Assembly: GCA_003136335.1 (NCBI GenBank)
Contig: PLEA01000068.1
Coordinates: 1 to 5,059, forward strand
Origin: Acidobacteriaceae bacterium
GTDB lineage: Bacteria; Acidobacteriota; Terriglobia; Terriglobales; SbA1
Direction of reading: 5' to 3'
DNA: 5,059 nt
Part shown: in pieces, positions 1-5,012 of the stretch
Layout: each line of letters begins with the position of its first letter
Position numbering within the stretch: position 1 is the first letter of the stretch
Notes under the pieces: model-generated
The model's database searches: none
What the model saw: only the letters and a program-made list of their open reading frames with translations
Told to the model about the DNA's origin: nothing
Position numbers and translations under genes: made by a program

Positions 1-183
1 AAAATCATCAAGATGCGCTTCGGCCTGCAGGACGGTAGCGAGCACACGCTCGAAGAAGTGGGCCAGTCGTTCGCCGTCACCCGCGAACGCATTCGCCAGA
101 TCGAAGCCAAGGCCCTGCGTAAACTGCGTCATCCCTCCCGCTCCGGCAAGCTCCGCTCCCTGCTCGACGATGTGGAGAAATGA
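1..183 (+). CDS. rpoD: RNA polymerase primary sigma factor RpoD, C-terminal end (partial)
   Basis: The window opens inside this gene. Frame 1 reads 60 codons and ends in TGA at 181-183. The peptide is sigma region 4.2: [17 protein letters not shown], then the helix-turn-helix core [20 protein letters not shown], which closely matches the end of E. coli sigma-70. The TRERIRQ recognition helix that reads the -35 element is intact, and so is the LRHPSRS tail segment. The protein ends LLDDVEK, a few residues beyond the equivalent FLDD end of E. coli RpoD. The missing upstream part should hold regions 1 to 4.1. In the cell this subunit directs core RNA polymerase to housekeeping promoters. It converges on the phospholipase-like gene 58 bases away, so the two are not co-transcribed. 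The TLEEVG and [18 protein letters not shown] signature makes a primary sigma factor far more likely than an alternative one. Confidence 0.97.
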   Translation, partial: KIIKMRFGLQDGSEHTLEEVGQSFAVTRERIRQIEAKALRKLRHPSRSGKLRSLLDDVEK

Positions 184-210
184 TTGCGGGATCTCTTCGG
201 GAGTGAAGCG

Positions 211-230
211 TCTCATCTAGATTCATGAGA
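211..230. terminator. weak inverted repeat between convergent genes
   Basis: TCTCAT (211-216) and ATGAGA (225-230) form a perfect 6-bp inverted repeat with an 8-base loop, which itself sits around the palindrome ATCTAGAT. It lies in the 58-base gap between the rpoD stop and the stop of the convergent phospholipase-like gene, where a bidirectional terminator would be expected. The stem is AT-rich and neither strand has a T-run after it, so it does not meet the usual rule for an intrinsic terminator. Rho-dependent ending is equally possible. Confidence 0.25.
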
Positions 231-241
231 GGCCCGATAAC

Positions 242-1564
242 TCACTGCGCAGCCCCGGCTGCAACCACCGGGAGCGGAGTGATCAGCCTCAGTTGTTCGA
301 GAGCGGCTAGCACCTCTCGCCAGTGAGCCGCATCGCTTTTCGTATCAATCGGAGCCGAGAGATCGGAATAAAAATCCAGAATGTTGGCGCGGAGGTCCGG
401 CGAAGTCCGATTGAACTTGCGATCGGAAAGCTGCGACAGCAACTTGGCGTAGGTGTCATCCGTGAGCGTATATTCCGCCGCCTTGGTCACGTTGCCGGTA
501 TCCAAATCACGGTTGGGAAGCCTTAGCGAGTCCATGCCCACCTGCACAAGAAAGGCCTGATATTGATCGGTTGTCGTGTTGATGCTCTTGAAATACAGGT
601 CTTCAGTTTGAGCAGTCGGGCTCTTGAACGCCAGCCCTTTGAACGGACCAACTCTCGGCATGTATCGTAGAAGCGTTGACAGGATACGGGTGCCAACTCC
701 GGGCTTCACGTAATCCTTGCCCCAGTCTTTTTCATAATCGGAGCGCGAAAGACGATAGAGGAATTTTCGTTTCGCGAAATTGGGAGTCTCGCGCATCAGG
801 TCCTTCTTGTGAGTTTGCAGCGCGACCTGCGTCATCCTTGGAATCATGCGGCTGACCGCGAACCGATACGAACCTACCGCCAGATCCTCGTGGGTAAGCA
901 CATCTTTCAATTCCATTCCATACACAGCCGGAAAGACCCGCTCCAGCAAGGGCTTGGACACTTGGAATCCGATGAAGTCGTGATACTGCTGCGAGGCATA
1001 ACGATTCTTCGCAACCTGCACCGTGTCGAACCCGAACTCCGTTTTCAAATGCGCCGACTTGTCCTGCGCGTACCGAACCGACTTGCCATACTTCGCGCGC
1101 AGCTTCGGATATTCGATCGCGACTGCCTGGTTCACCGCCGGGTGACCGGCGACGTCGGACGCATAGTGCGACAGAGCCCCCAGCGCGAAGGCGTACTCGT
1201 CGGCATCCTGGCTCTCGAGCAGCAACTCGCGAACGAAGTCGCCGCTACGGACGTAGTGCACCAGATCGCTGAACTCCTTGCTCCCGAATGGGTAGTAGCC
1301 GAGATCCTGGATGACGGCGCCGCCATAGGCGTAGGCATGCGCCTCCGTGATCTGATCTTTCGAAAGTCCTGGAAATCGCTTCAGCAGGAGCGGTTGGATC
1401 TGGTCAGTCCAGAGCAGGTCGACAATTTCTTCGTGGGTCAGAACGGAGTATGCCGACGATCGACTGCATGACATCAGCACGATTAGAAGAATCGTCCCGG
1501 CCCGCAAAGCGAGCAGACGCCAACTCTCGACGCCGGCGCCTTCCCACATGGACGTGTACCACAT
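242..1564 (-). CDS. exported zinc-dependent phospholipase C-like protein
   Basis: This gene encodes 440 residues. The N-terminus (about 16-38) is a signal peptide: Arg16 and Arg21, then a hydrophobic stretch and SSA at 36-38 before YSVLTHEE. Cys33 in LMSC is a poor lipobox, so lipoprotein sorting is only an alternative. Residues 40-200 fit the zinc-dependent phospholipase C / S1-P1 nuclease-like fold. His44, Asp87 in GGAVIQDLGYYP, His103, His133-x3-Asp137-x3-His141 in LSHYASDVAGHP, and His172-x3-Glu176 parallel the ligands of Bacillus PLC (H14, D55, H69, H118, D122, H128, H142, E146). The N-terminal Trp ligand of that enzyme has no obvious equivalent. Residues from about 205 to 440 are an extension I do not recognise, with no C-terminal membrane anchor. 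Substrate is unknown. The ATG at 1564 is three bases after the DUF3309 stop and has no good Shine-Dalgarno of its own, so coupled translation is likely. The ATG at 1549 is an alternative start. Confidence 0.85.
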   Translation of the reverse strand: MWYTSMWEGAGVESWRLLALRAGTILLIVLMSCSRSSAYSVLTHEEIVDLLWTDQIQPLLLKRFPGLSKDQITEAHAYAYGGAVIQDLGYYPFGSKEFSDLVHYVRSGDFVRELLLESQDADEYAFALGALSHYASDVAGHPAVNQAVAIEYPKLRAKYGKSVRYAQDKSAHLKTEFGFDTVQVAKNRYASQQYHDFIGFQVSKPLLERVFPAVYGMELKDVLTHEDLAVGSYRFAVSRMIPRMTQVALQTHKKDLMRETPNFAKRKFLYRLSRSDYEKDWGKDYVKPGVGTRILSTLLRYMPRVGPFKGLAFKSPTAQTEDLYFKSINTTTDQYQAFLVQVGMDSLRLPNRDLDTGNVTKAAEYTLTDDTYAKLLSQLSDRKFNRTSPDLRANILDFYSDLSAPIDTKSDAAHWREVLAALEQLRLITPLPVVAAGAAQ

Positions 1565-1567
1565 GGT

Positions 1568-1723
1568 TCAAATGCGCCCGAGAACCAGGAGAACGACCAC
1601 AACCAGAAGAACTATCCCAAGTCCTCCGGTCGGGGCATACCCCCAGTCTCTGCTATGCGACCATCGTGGCAGCGCGCCGAAAAGTGCCAGAACTAGAATC
1701 ACGATCAAGATAGTTCCAACCAT
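1568..1723 (-). CDS. DUF3309 family small membrane protein
   Basis: A 51-residue protein beginning MVGTILIVILVLALFGALP and ending LLVLGRI. It has two hydrophobic segments (about 1-18 and 34-49) joined by a conserved-looking polar turn, PRWSHSRDWGYAPTGG. From memory this is the pattern of the DUF3309 family: an ILxVLxLxLxGALPxWPHSRxWGYxPSGGLG core of about 50 residues. Function is unknown, and an inner-membrane location is inferred from the helices. The start is well supported by AAGGAG at 1730-1735 with six bases to the ATG. Its TGA is followed by ACC and then the ATG of the phospholipase-like gene, so the two are almost certainly co-transcribed. The unit is separated from the OmpA-like operon by 338 bases that include a strong terminator-like hairpin. 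Confidence 0.88.
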   Translation of the reverse strand: MVGTILIVILVLALFGALPRWSHSRDWGYAPTGGLGIVLLVVVVLLVLGRI

Positions 1724-1729
1724 GTTTCA

Positions 1730-1735
1730 CTCCTT
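1730..1735 (-). promoter_or_regulatory. Shine-Dalgarno of the DUF3309 gene
   Basis: On the minus strand AAGGAG lies six bases before the ATG at 1723. This is close to an ideal ribosome binding site and fixes the start of the 51-residue gene. It is probably also the main ribosome entry point for the downstream phospholipase-like gene, which lacks a clear site. Confidence 0.8.
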
Positions 1736-1865
1736 CTTCCCTTGTGTCAGACAGGAACATTCACCTCTTGGTGCAGCCTCTCTCTGCGCGGCACTCCAGT
1801 ATTGAAAAATAGTCAGATTTGGTTATAGGCGCTCGGCCGGTTTTTTAATGATCAAAACTGCTCAA

Positions 1866-1900
1866 TGAGAAAAGAAACAGCCGAAAGCCGGACGGTCTGT
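1866..1900 (-). terminator. second terminator-like hairpin with U-rich tail
   Basis: On the minus strand ACAG-A-CCG (1900-1893) pairs with CGGCTGT (1883-1877): seven base pairs with one bulged A and a 9-base loop. It is directly followed by TTCTTTTCTC (1876-1867). The stem is modest, but the uridine-rich tail is better than that of the upstream 12-bp hairpin. It could be a back-up terminator for the operon or the 3' end of a separate small RNA. Confidence 0.45.
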
Positions 1901-1923
1901 CGTAGGAGGCGGCAACGTGAGAG

Positions 1924-1960
1924 TCGTGGATCGCATCCCGACACGGTGAGATATCCACGA
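1924..1960. repeat. perfect 8-bp inverted repeat with 21-base spacer
   Basis: TCGTGGAT (1924-1931) and ATCCACGA (1953-1960) are exact reverse complements. The spacer can pair further: on the minus strand ATC and GAT, then CCG-TGT-CGG, so the whole could form a bulged stem of about 14 pairs. It lies directly beside hairpin 2 (1961-1974). It may be part of a structured transcript or a protein-binding site. Confidence 0.5.
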
Positions 1961-1975
1961 TGGCGGCTGCGCCAG

Positions 1976-2016
1976 GCAAAGGAACGGCGCGAGTCCCAGA
2001 AAGTGGACCCGCGCCG
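1976..2016 (-). terminator. strong 12-bp hairpin, likely terminator of the OmpA-like operon
   Basis: The arms at 1985-1996 and 2005-2016 pair over 12 positions around an 8-base loop (1997-2004). In the minus-strand transcript eleven pairs are Watson-Crick, mostly G-C, and one is a G-U wobble. In a plus-strand transcript that same position would be an A-C mismatch, which favours the minus strand as the functional one. The stem begins 45 bases after the stop of the secreted-protein gene and is followed on the minus strand by TTCCTTTG, a moderate U-tract. It is the strongest hairpin I found in the window. Confidence 0.6.
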
Positions 2017-2061
2017 ATGATAGTTGAACTGGTTGCGCTCCACGGCAGAGCGGATGGATCC

Positions 2062-2613
2062 CTATGGTGTGATGCTGAGTGCAATGTTGACGCCGGGATA
2101 CGACGCGTTGCACAGGTAATACGCGCCATTGATATCGACAACGTAAACATCTTGCGTGTAGAGCCAGTTGCTTGGCCATGCGCCCACGAATCCGAACGAG
2201 TAACCGCCATATTCGAAGCGGCGATTACTGTAATCGCCTTGGCTCACGCGAAACCGGTGCTCTTGTCCAAAATTGGCCTTGAAACGGTCGTCGGGAATGC
2301 GGCCGTTACCGTTACCACCGGCACGCTGCGCCTGCACTTCAGGCTTGGCCTGCTCAGGGTGTAACTCCTGCGCGTTTCTTTCTTCTGGCTTGCCGTTCTT
2401 GTCCGGCTGCGCATTCCTCTCTTCCGGTTTGGAGTTGGTCTCCTGGGCGCTTTTCTCCCCTTGCTTTACGGGCTTATCCGGCTGCGCCTTCTTCTCGTCT
2501 TGGGCCGACTTGTCCTTCTGCTCTTCCTGCTGATCCTGTTGTGCGTATAGCGGCGCAGCGATTCCAAGCGTCAACGACAGAACTGCTGTGCTCATAACTC
2601 CAATTAGTTTCAT
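2062..2613 (-). CDS. exported small protein with charged repeat linker and aromatic C-terminal domain
   Basis: This gene encodes 183 residues. Residues 1-24 are a signal peptide (MKLIGVMSTAVLSLTLGIAAPLYA) with cleavage likely after LYA. Residues 25-104 are a very hydrophilic Gln/Glu/Lys/Pro linker with an exact repeat, KPEERNAQ at 62-69 and 75-82, plus related AQPDK units at 43-47 and 68-72. Residues 105-183 form a compact domain starting RIPDDRFKANFGQEHRFRV, then FEYGGYSFGFVGAWPSNW, YTQDVYVVD and AYYLCNASYPGV, with one Cys at 168. I recall this aromatic pattern in acidobacterial hypothetical proteins of unknown function. The start is set by GGAGG at 2622-2626, eight bases upstream of the ATG at 2613. 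An in-frame ATG at 2628 overlaps that site and is not favoured. It lies 40 bases after the OmpA-like gene and is probably its operon partner. A periplasmic or outer-surface location is inferred. Confidence 0.85.
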   Translation of the reverse strand: MKLIGVMSTAVLSLTLGIAAPLYAQQDQQEEQKDKSAQDEKKAQPDKPVKQGEKSAQETNSKPEERNAQPDKNGKPEERNAQELHPEQAKPEVQAQRAGGNGNGRIPDDRFKANFGQEHRFRVSQGDYSNRRFEYGGYSFGFVGAWPSNWLYTQDVYVVDINGAYYLCNASYPGVNIALSITP

Positions 2614-2621
2614 AAGTATTG

Positions 2622-2626
2622 CCTCC
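2622..2626 (-). promoter_or_regulatory. Shine-Dalgarno of the 183-residue secreted-protein gene
   Basis: GGAGG on the minus strand lies eight bases before the ATG at 2613. It decides between this ATG and an in-frame ATG five codons upstream, whose own sequence (ATGGAGG) contains the ribosome site. The choice gives a clean signal peptide starting MKLIG. Confidence 0.75.
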
Positions 2627-2653
2627 ATGATTTGATTGTTTACCTTGATTCCT

Positions 2654-4444
2654 CTAGCGCAAGCTTCCTGTGGTTGCGTTGACCGGGCTGCCGATGGCTT
2701 CCCCGGATACGACAAGCTCCACCCTGCGGTTTTCCTGCCGCCCGGCGGCGTTACCGTTCGAAGAGACCGGCAGCGTGTTGCCGAACCCTCGAGCCGTTAC
2801 CGAATTCCCCAAGACTCCTTGTCGCACAAGATAGTCCCGCACGGATCCGGCACGATTCTCCGAAAGCGTTTGATTCATTGCATCGCCGCCGACATTGTCC
2901 GTGTAGCCGCCGACTTCGATGTTGAGTCCCGGGTAAGCGAGCAGGATTCCGGCGACTTTCGCAAGCTTCTCCCGTGCGCCCGGTTTTAGTGAATACCTTC
3001 CGGTGTCGAACAGGACATCCGACATGCTGACGATGAGCCCGCGCGCGCTGTCACGAGTCTGCAGAATCGAATTCAATTGTTCCGTCAATTTCGTACGCAT
3101 CGCGGCTTTGTCAGCGTCCGCTTGTTGTGCGCTTTGCTGGGCTCGCTGTGCGGTTAGACGGGATTGGTCGGCGTCAGCTTGCGCCGCGGAGAGTGCCGTG
3201 GCTGAAGCTGCCTGGTTATCGGCCATATCGGATCTGGCTCTAGCGGTTGCAGATTGGGCGTCGGTGGCGTCGTTCCGGGCTTGGAGGCTCGCCGATTGTG
3301 CATTGGCGGCGTCGGTTCGGGCCTGAACGATCGCCGATTGTGCATTGGCGTTGTCGGCTTGGGCCTGGAGCGTCGCTGATTGGGCGTTAGCCGTATCGGC
3401 TCGAGCTTGGACGGCGACCGCTTGTGCATTAGCGGCGTCGGCCCGAGACCTGTCAGCATCCGACTCTGCCTGGTGTTTGGCCATCTCGGCTCGAGCTTGA
3501 TCGGACTGGGCCTGTTCTTTCTGCCGGGTTGCATCGTCGGCCTGCGCTTGCGATTGGGAAAGTGAGTCCGCAGAAGCCTGGCGTTCGTTGTCCAGGCGTT
3601 CCTCGTCCATTTTCTTGACAGCGATTTCGCGCGCGTCTTCCGCCGTCTGTACGGCCTCGCGGGACAGCGCAATCAGAGGCTTTCTCGCCATGTGTCTCTG
3701 CGTCGCATCTGCGTCCACCTCGTCCATTAACTTGACCGCGTGCCGATAGCTGTCGGTCGCGTATCGCTCGGCTCCTTCGGACTGCGCGATGCGCAAGGCG
3801 TTGCGCGCTTCGAAGAATTCCAACGGCAGCTTTAAATTCATGATCACAGGATCGAACTTGTATCCCGTGGGAATGTAGCCGCCTCGCTCCATCAGTTCAT
3901 ACTTCGCATTCACGGCCTCGGTCGTTCCCTTGGTGTCGATGCGAACCACGTTCTCCAGTACGACGACGTTGCTGGGTTGGCGCACGGCATAATAAGGTTC
4001 CGCGGTCACGATCAGGGCGAAGGCCTGAAGGTCCGTGGTCACGTTCAGCTTGCTTTTGGTGCCACCTACCAGAACCTCGCCAAGGTTGGCTGCCCGGCCC
4101 TCGGGCGAAATCGCCCATAAAATGTAAGTTAAGTACTCATTGCCGAAGCTGGTTGGCTTCTGCAGGCCGGCAAATTCCGCCTCGATCGCGATGGATCCAC
4201 GCCTGCTATTCACCTTCGCCTCGCCGCTGGCGGCTGGCATCAGGTCGGTGCCGGCGAAATCCAACTTCGTTGCTCCGCTGCGGTGCTGGTAGTTGACCGC
4301 TTGCACGTTGCGGCTGATTACATTCACCCGGAACGTGAATGTTTGCGTCGCGGGATCGACTGTCGCTGTGGTTTGGGCAGCGGCCTGAGCCAGTGCGGCC
4401 AAGCTCAGTACGATTGGGAGGACTAACAACAGTTGCTTTTTCAA
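2654..4444 (-). CDS. exported OmpA-family protein with DUF4398-like region and Ala-rich coiled-coil repeats
   Basis: This gene encodes 596 residues from a TTG start. Residues 1-23 are a signal peptide (KKQLLLVLPIVLSLAALAQA). Residues 25-165 are a beta-rich domain with LTYILWAISPEGRAANLGE, a type I associate with acidobacterial envelope proteins. Residues 210-285 are helical and resemble DUF4398 (FFEARNALRIAQSEGAERYA). Residues 260-465 are a long Ala/Gln/Asp coiled coil with 14-residue tandem repeats at 335-418. Residues 470-580 are an OmpA C-terminal domain. GGYTDN carries Asp516 and SENRA carries Arg531, the two residues, 15 apart, that grip diaminopimelate in peptidoglycan; NRRVELVV (572-579) closes the domain. 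There is no N-terminal beta-barrel, so it probably links the cell wall to another envelope partner through the rod. TTG is chosen because GAGGAG precedes it by five bases and the signal peptide begins there. The upstream in-frame ATG at 4510 would add 22 hydrophilic residues and lacks support. Confidence 0.9.
   Translation of the reverse strand: MKKQLLLVLPIVLSLAALAQAAAQTTATVDPATQTFTFRVNVISRNVQAVNYQHRSGATKLDFAGTDLMPAASGEAKVNSRRGSIAIEAEFAGLQKPTSFGNEYLTYILWAISPEGRAANLGEVLVGGTKSKLNVTTDLQAFALIVTAEPYYAVRQPSNVVVLENVVRIDTKGTTEAVNAKYELMERGGYIPTGYKFDPVIMNLKLPLEFFEARNALRIAQSEGAERYATDSYRHAVKLMDEVDADATQRHMARKPLIALSREAVQTAEDAREIAVKKMDEERLDNERQASADSLSQSQAQADDATRQKEQAQSDQARAEMAKHQAESDADRSRADAANAQAVAVQARADTANAQSATLQAQADNANAQSAIVQARTDAANAQSASLQARNDATDAQSATARARSDMADNQAASATALSAAQADADQSRLTAQRAQQSAQQADADKAAMRTKLTEQLNSILQTRDSARGLIVSMSDVLFDTGRYSLKPGAREKLAKVAGILLAYPGLNIEVGGYTDNVGGDAMNQTLSENRAGSVRDYLVRQGVLGNSVTARGFGNTLPVSSNGNAAGRQENRRVELVVSGEAIGSPVNATTGSLR
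3191..3442 (-). repeat. tandem 42-bp repeats encoding 14-residue coiled-coil units
   Basis: Residues 335-404 of the OmpA-like protein are five units of the form (A/T/N)DxANAQSAxxQAR, and a decayed sixth unit covers 405-418. Each is 14 residues, two heptads, or 42 bp. At DNA level the two central copies share an identical 20-base string at 3289-3308 and 3331-3350, exactly 42 bases apart, which points to recent duplication. The outer units have drifted. Copy number may vary between strains, which would change the rod length. Confidence 0.85.
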
Positions 4445-4449
4445 TGCTT

Positions 4450-4470
4450 CTCCTCTGGCAGCTGCCTGCC
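4450..4470 (-). promoter_or_regulatory. hairpin abutting the Shine-Dalgarno of the OmpA-like gene
   Basis: On the minus strand GGCAG-GCAG-CTGCC (4470-4457) is a 5-bp G-C-rich stem with a 4-base loop. Its last base touches AGAGGAG (4456-4450), the ribosome site for the TTG start at 4444. The same bases contain the perfect 10-bp palindrome GGCAGCTGCC (4457-4466). A stem here could limit or stabilise ribosome access. The Shine-Dalgarno itself is well supported; the regulatory role is inferred. Confidence 0.5.
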
Positions 4471-4496
4471 GTTGCCTGCTTGATTCGATCAGATCT

Positions 4497-4514
4497 CCCG
4501 GGTATTGCACCGGG
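4497..4514 (-). repeat. GC-only hairpin after the Thivi_2564-type gene
   Basis: CCCGG (4497-4501) and CCGGG (4510-4514) are a perfect 5-bp inverted repeat with an 8-base loop, starting eight bases beyond the stop of the small membrane-protein gene. No T-run follows, so it is unlikely to stop transcription fully. It could be a 3' stabilising stem or partial attenuator that sets the ratio between the small membrane protein and the OmpA-like protein. Confidence 0.4.
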
Positions 4515-4522
4515 GTCTAAAC

Positions 4523-4717
4523 TCATCCTTTTCCAACGTGGATGCTGGATATCGAATGAAACAATCCAAAAACATTGAGCAACCACAAAACCACGGCAAT
4601 CACCACCACGCCATTCAAGATCGACTTGATGGAGCTCTGCATGGGAATAAAGCGATTCACCAACCACAACAGCACACCCACCACAATCAGAACTTCGAGT
4701 AATTGAATTAACGGCAT
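4523..4717 (-). CDS. Thivi_2564 family small membrane protein
   Basis: A 64-residue protein starting MPLIQLLEVLIVVGVLLWLVNRFIPM. It has two transmembrane helices (about 4-23 and 35-55) joined by the short polar turn MQSSIKS and followed by ILNGVVVIAVVLWLLNVFG and a short polar tail. The layout VGVLLWLVNxxIPM...IKxILNxVVVIAVVxWLL is what I remember of the Thivi_2564 family. Function is unknown. The start is chosen because AAAGG at 4727-4731 lies nine bases upstream of the ATG at 4717. The longer in-frame reading from 4846 adds a Pro/Arg-rich stretch with no membrane or family character and is rejected. It is the first gene of the minus-strand operon seen here, 78 bases before the OmpA-like start. 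Confidence 0.87.
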   Translation of the reverse strand: MPLIQLLEVLIVVGVLLWLVNRFIPMQSSIKSILNGVVVIAVVLWLLNVFGLFHSISSIHVGKG

Positions 4718-4746
4718 AATCTTTGACCTTTCCGGTCTTGCGGACG

Positions 4747-4765
4747 GACGCAACCTGGATGCGTC
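4747..4765. repeat. 6-bp inverted repeat in the leader of the small membrane-protein gene
   Basis: GACGCA (4747-4752) and TGCGTC (4760-4765) are exact reverse complements around a 7-base spacer. The repeat is 29-48 bases upstream of the ATG at 4717, a position fitting a 5' UTR stem or an operator near the transcription start. No matching copy of the full repeat was seen before the other genes. Confidence 0.4.
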
Positions 4766-4980
4766 ATCTATTCCTGGCTTCGGGAACTGTTTGGGCCGAA
4801 TCGTGATTCCGCAGGCTTCAGCGGACACACGAGCGAAGAATGCCAATGCACCGAATGTTGTCGCATGCCCTTGCTTGCGCTGACTCCTGCGACCTAAAGA
4901 ATTTTGGAGCTACGAACTGGCGGTCGTCACCCTTCTTTGCACACTCAGGCTACTGACCACAATGACACCGGCAGGATTGA

Positions 4981-5012
4981 TTGTCTGAGCAACATAGCTC
5001 AGATTTGACAAT
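4981..5012. repeat. perfect 7-bp inverted repeat with outer TTGTC/GACA arms
   Basis: TCTGAGC (4984-4990) and GCTCAGA (4997-5003) are exact reverse complements with a 6-base spacer. Just outside, TTGTC (4981-4985) and GACAA (5007-5011) are also complementary but offset by extra bases on the right. It lies about 270 bases upstream of the Thivi_2564-type start, so it could be an operator or a terminator stem of whatever lies beyond the window. No T-run follows on either strand. Confidence 0.45.

Larger units (their letters stand above)
1866..2016 (-). ncRNA. candidate structured RNA or 3' UTR of about 150 nt
   Basis: In minus-strand order the segment contains hairpin 1 (2016-1985, 12 bp), hairpin 2 (1974-1961, TGGCG-CAGC-CGCCA), hairpin 3 (1960-1924, 8-bp outer stem with short inner pairings), a 23-base linker containing CCTCC, and hairpin 4 (1900-1877) with a U-rich tail. 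The chain of stems ending in a terminator-like element resembles a small RNA or a processed 3' UTR. An unpaired C-rich linker is the kind of seed some small RNAs use to bind Shine-Dalgarno sequences. No own promoter was recognised and no known RNA family is claimed. GC-rich DNA gives chance hairpins, so this is a hypothesis. Confidence 0.25.
1724..2061. other. 338-base intergenic region with hairpin chain and likely promoter for the DUF3309 unit
   Basis: No convincing gene lies here. The half nearest the secreted-protein gene (2016-1866) holds four successive inverted repeats, listed separately. The other half (1860-1736) is AT-rich at 1800-1860 and is the natural place for the promoter of the DUF3309-phospholipase unit. 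On the minus strand TATAAC (1822-1827) is a possible -10 box, but no matching -35 is seen at 16-19 bases, so I do not call a promoter. A small 4-bp hairpin (CACC, 1762-1765; GGTG, 1770-1773) and a short TGTC-T-GACA palindrome lie nearer the gene. Confidence 0.6.

Noticed and set aside
809..1471. 220-codon open frame on the plus strand opposite the phospholipase-like gene
   Set aside because: It lies wholly antisense to a well-supported gene with zinc-ligand motifs, has an Arg/Leu-rich composition typical of a shadow frame and shows no family features.
1903..1950. Plus-strand AGGAGG followed by GTG and a 10-codon frame
   Set aside because: The Shine-Dalgarno spacing is good but the peptide is only about ten residues long. 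The AGGAGG is the complement of the CCTCC linker in the hairpin chain, so chance is likely.
1845..2210. Minus-strand open frames of 63-121 codons overlapping the end of the secreted-protein gene
   Set aside because: None has a ribosome site, their Arg/Ser-rich products match nothing I know, and they run through the hairpin chain. The overlapping reading frame of the 183-residue protein is far better supported.
3233..3442. Regular repeats considered as a CRISPR array
   Set aside because: Units are contiguous 42-bp coding repeats without unique spacers, and they translate to heptad-type protein repeats in frame with the OmpA-like gene.
3154..3672. 172-codon minus-strand frame inside the OmpA-like gene
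   Set aside because: It is a repeat-driven shadow of the 42-bp units read in another frame; because 42 is a multiple of three, all frames stay open together.
4718..4846. N-terminal extension of the Thivi_2564-type protein to 107 residues
   Set aside because: The extra 43 residues are Pro/Arg-rich without family resemblance, and a good Shine-Dalgarno marks the inner ATG at 4717.
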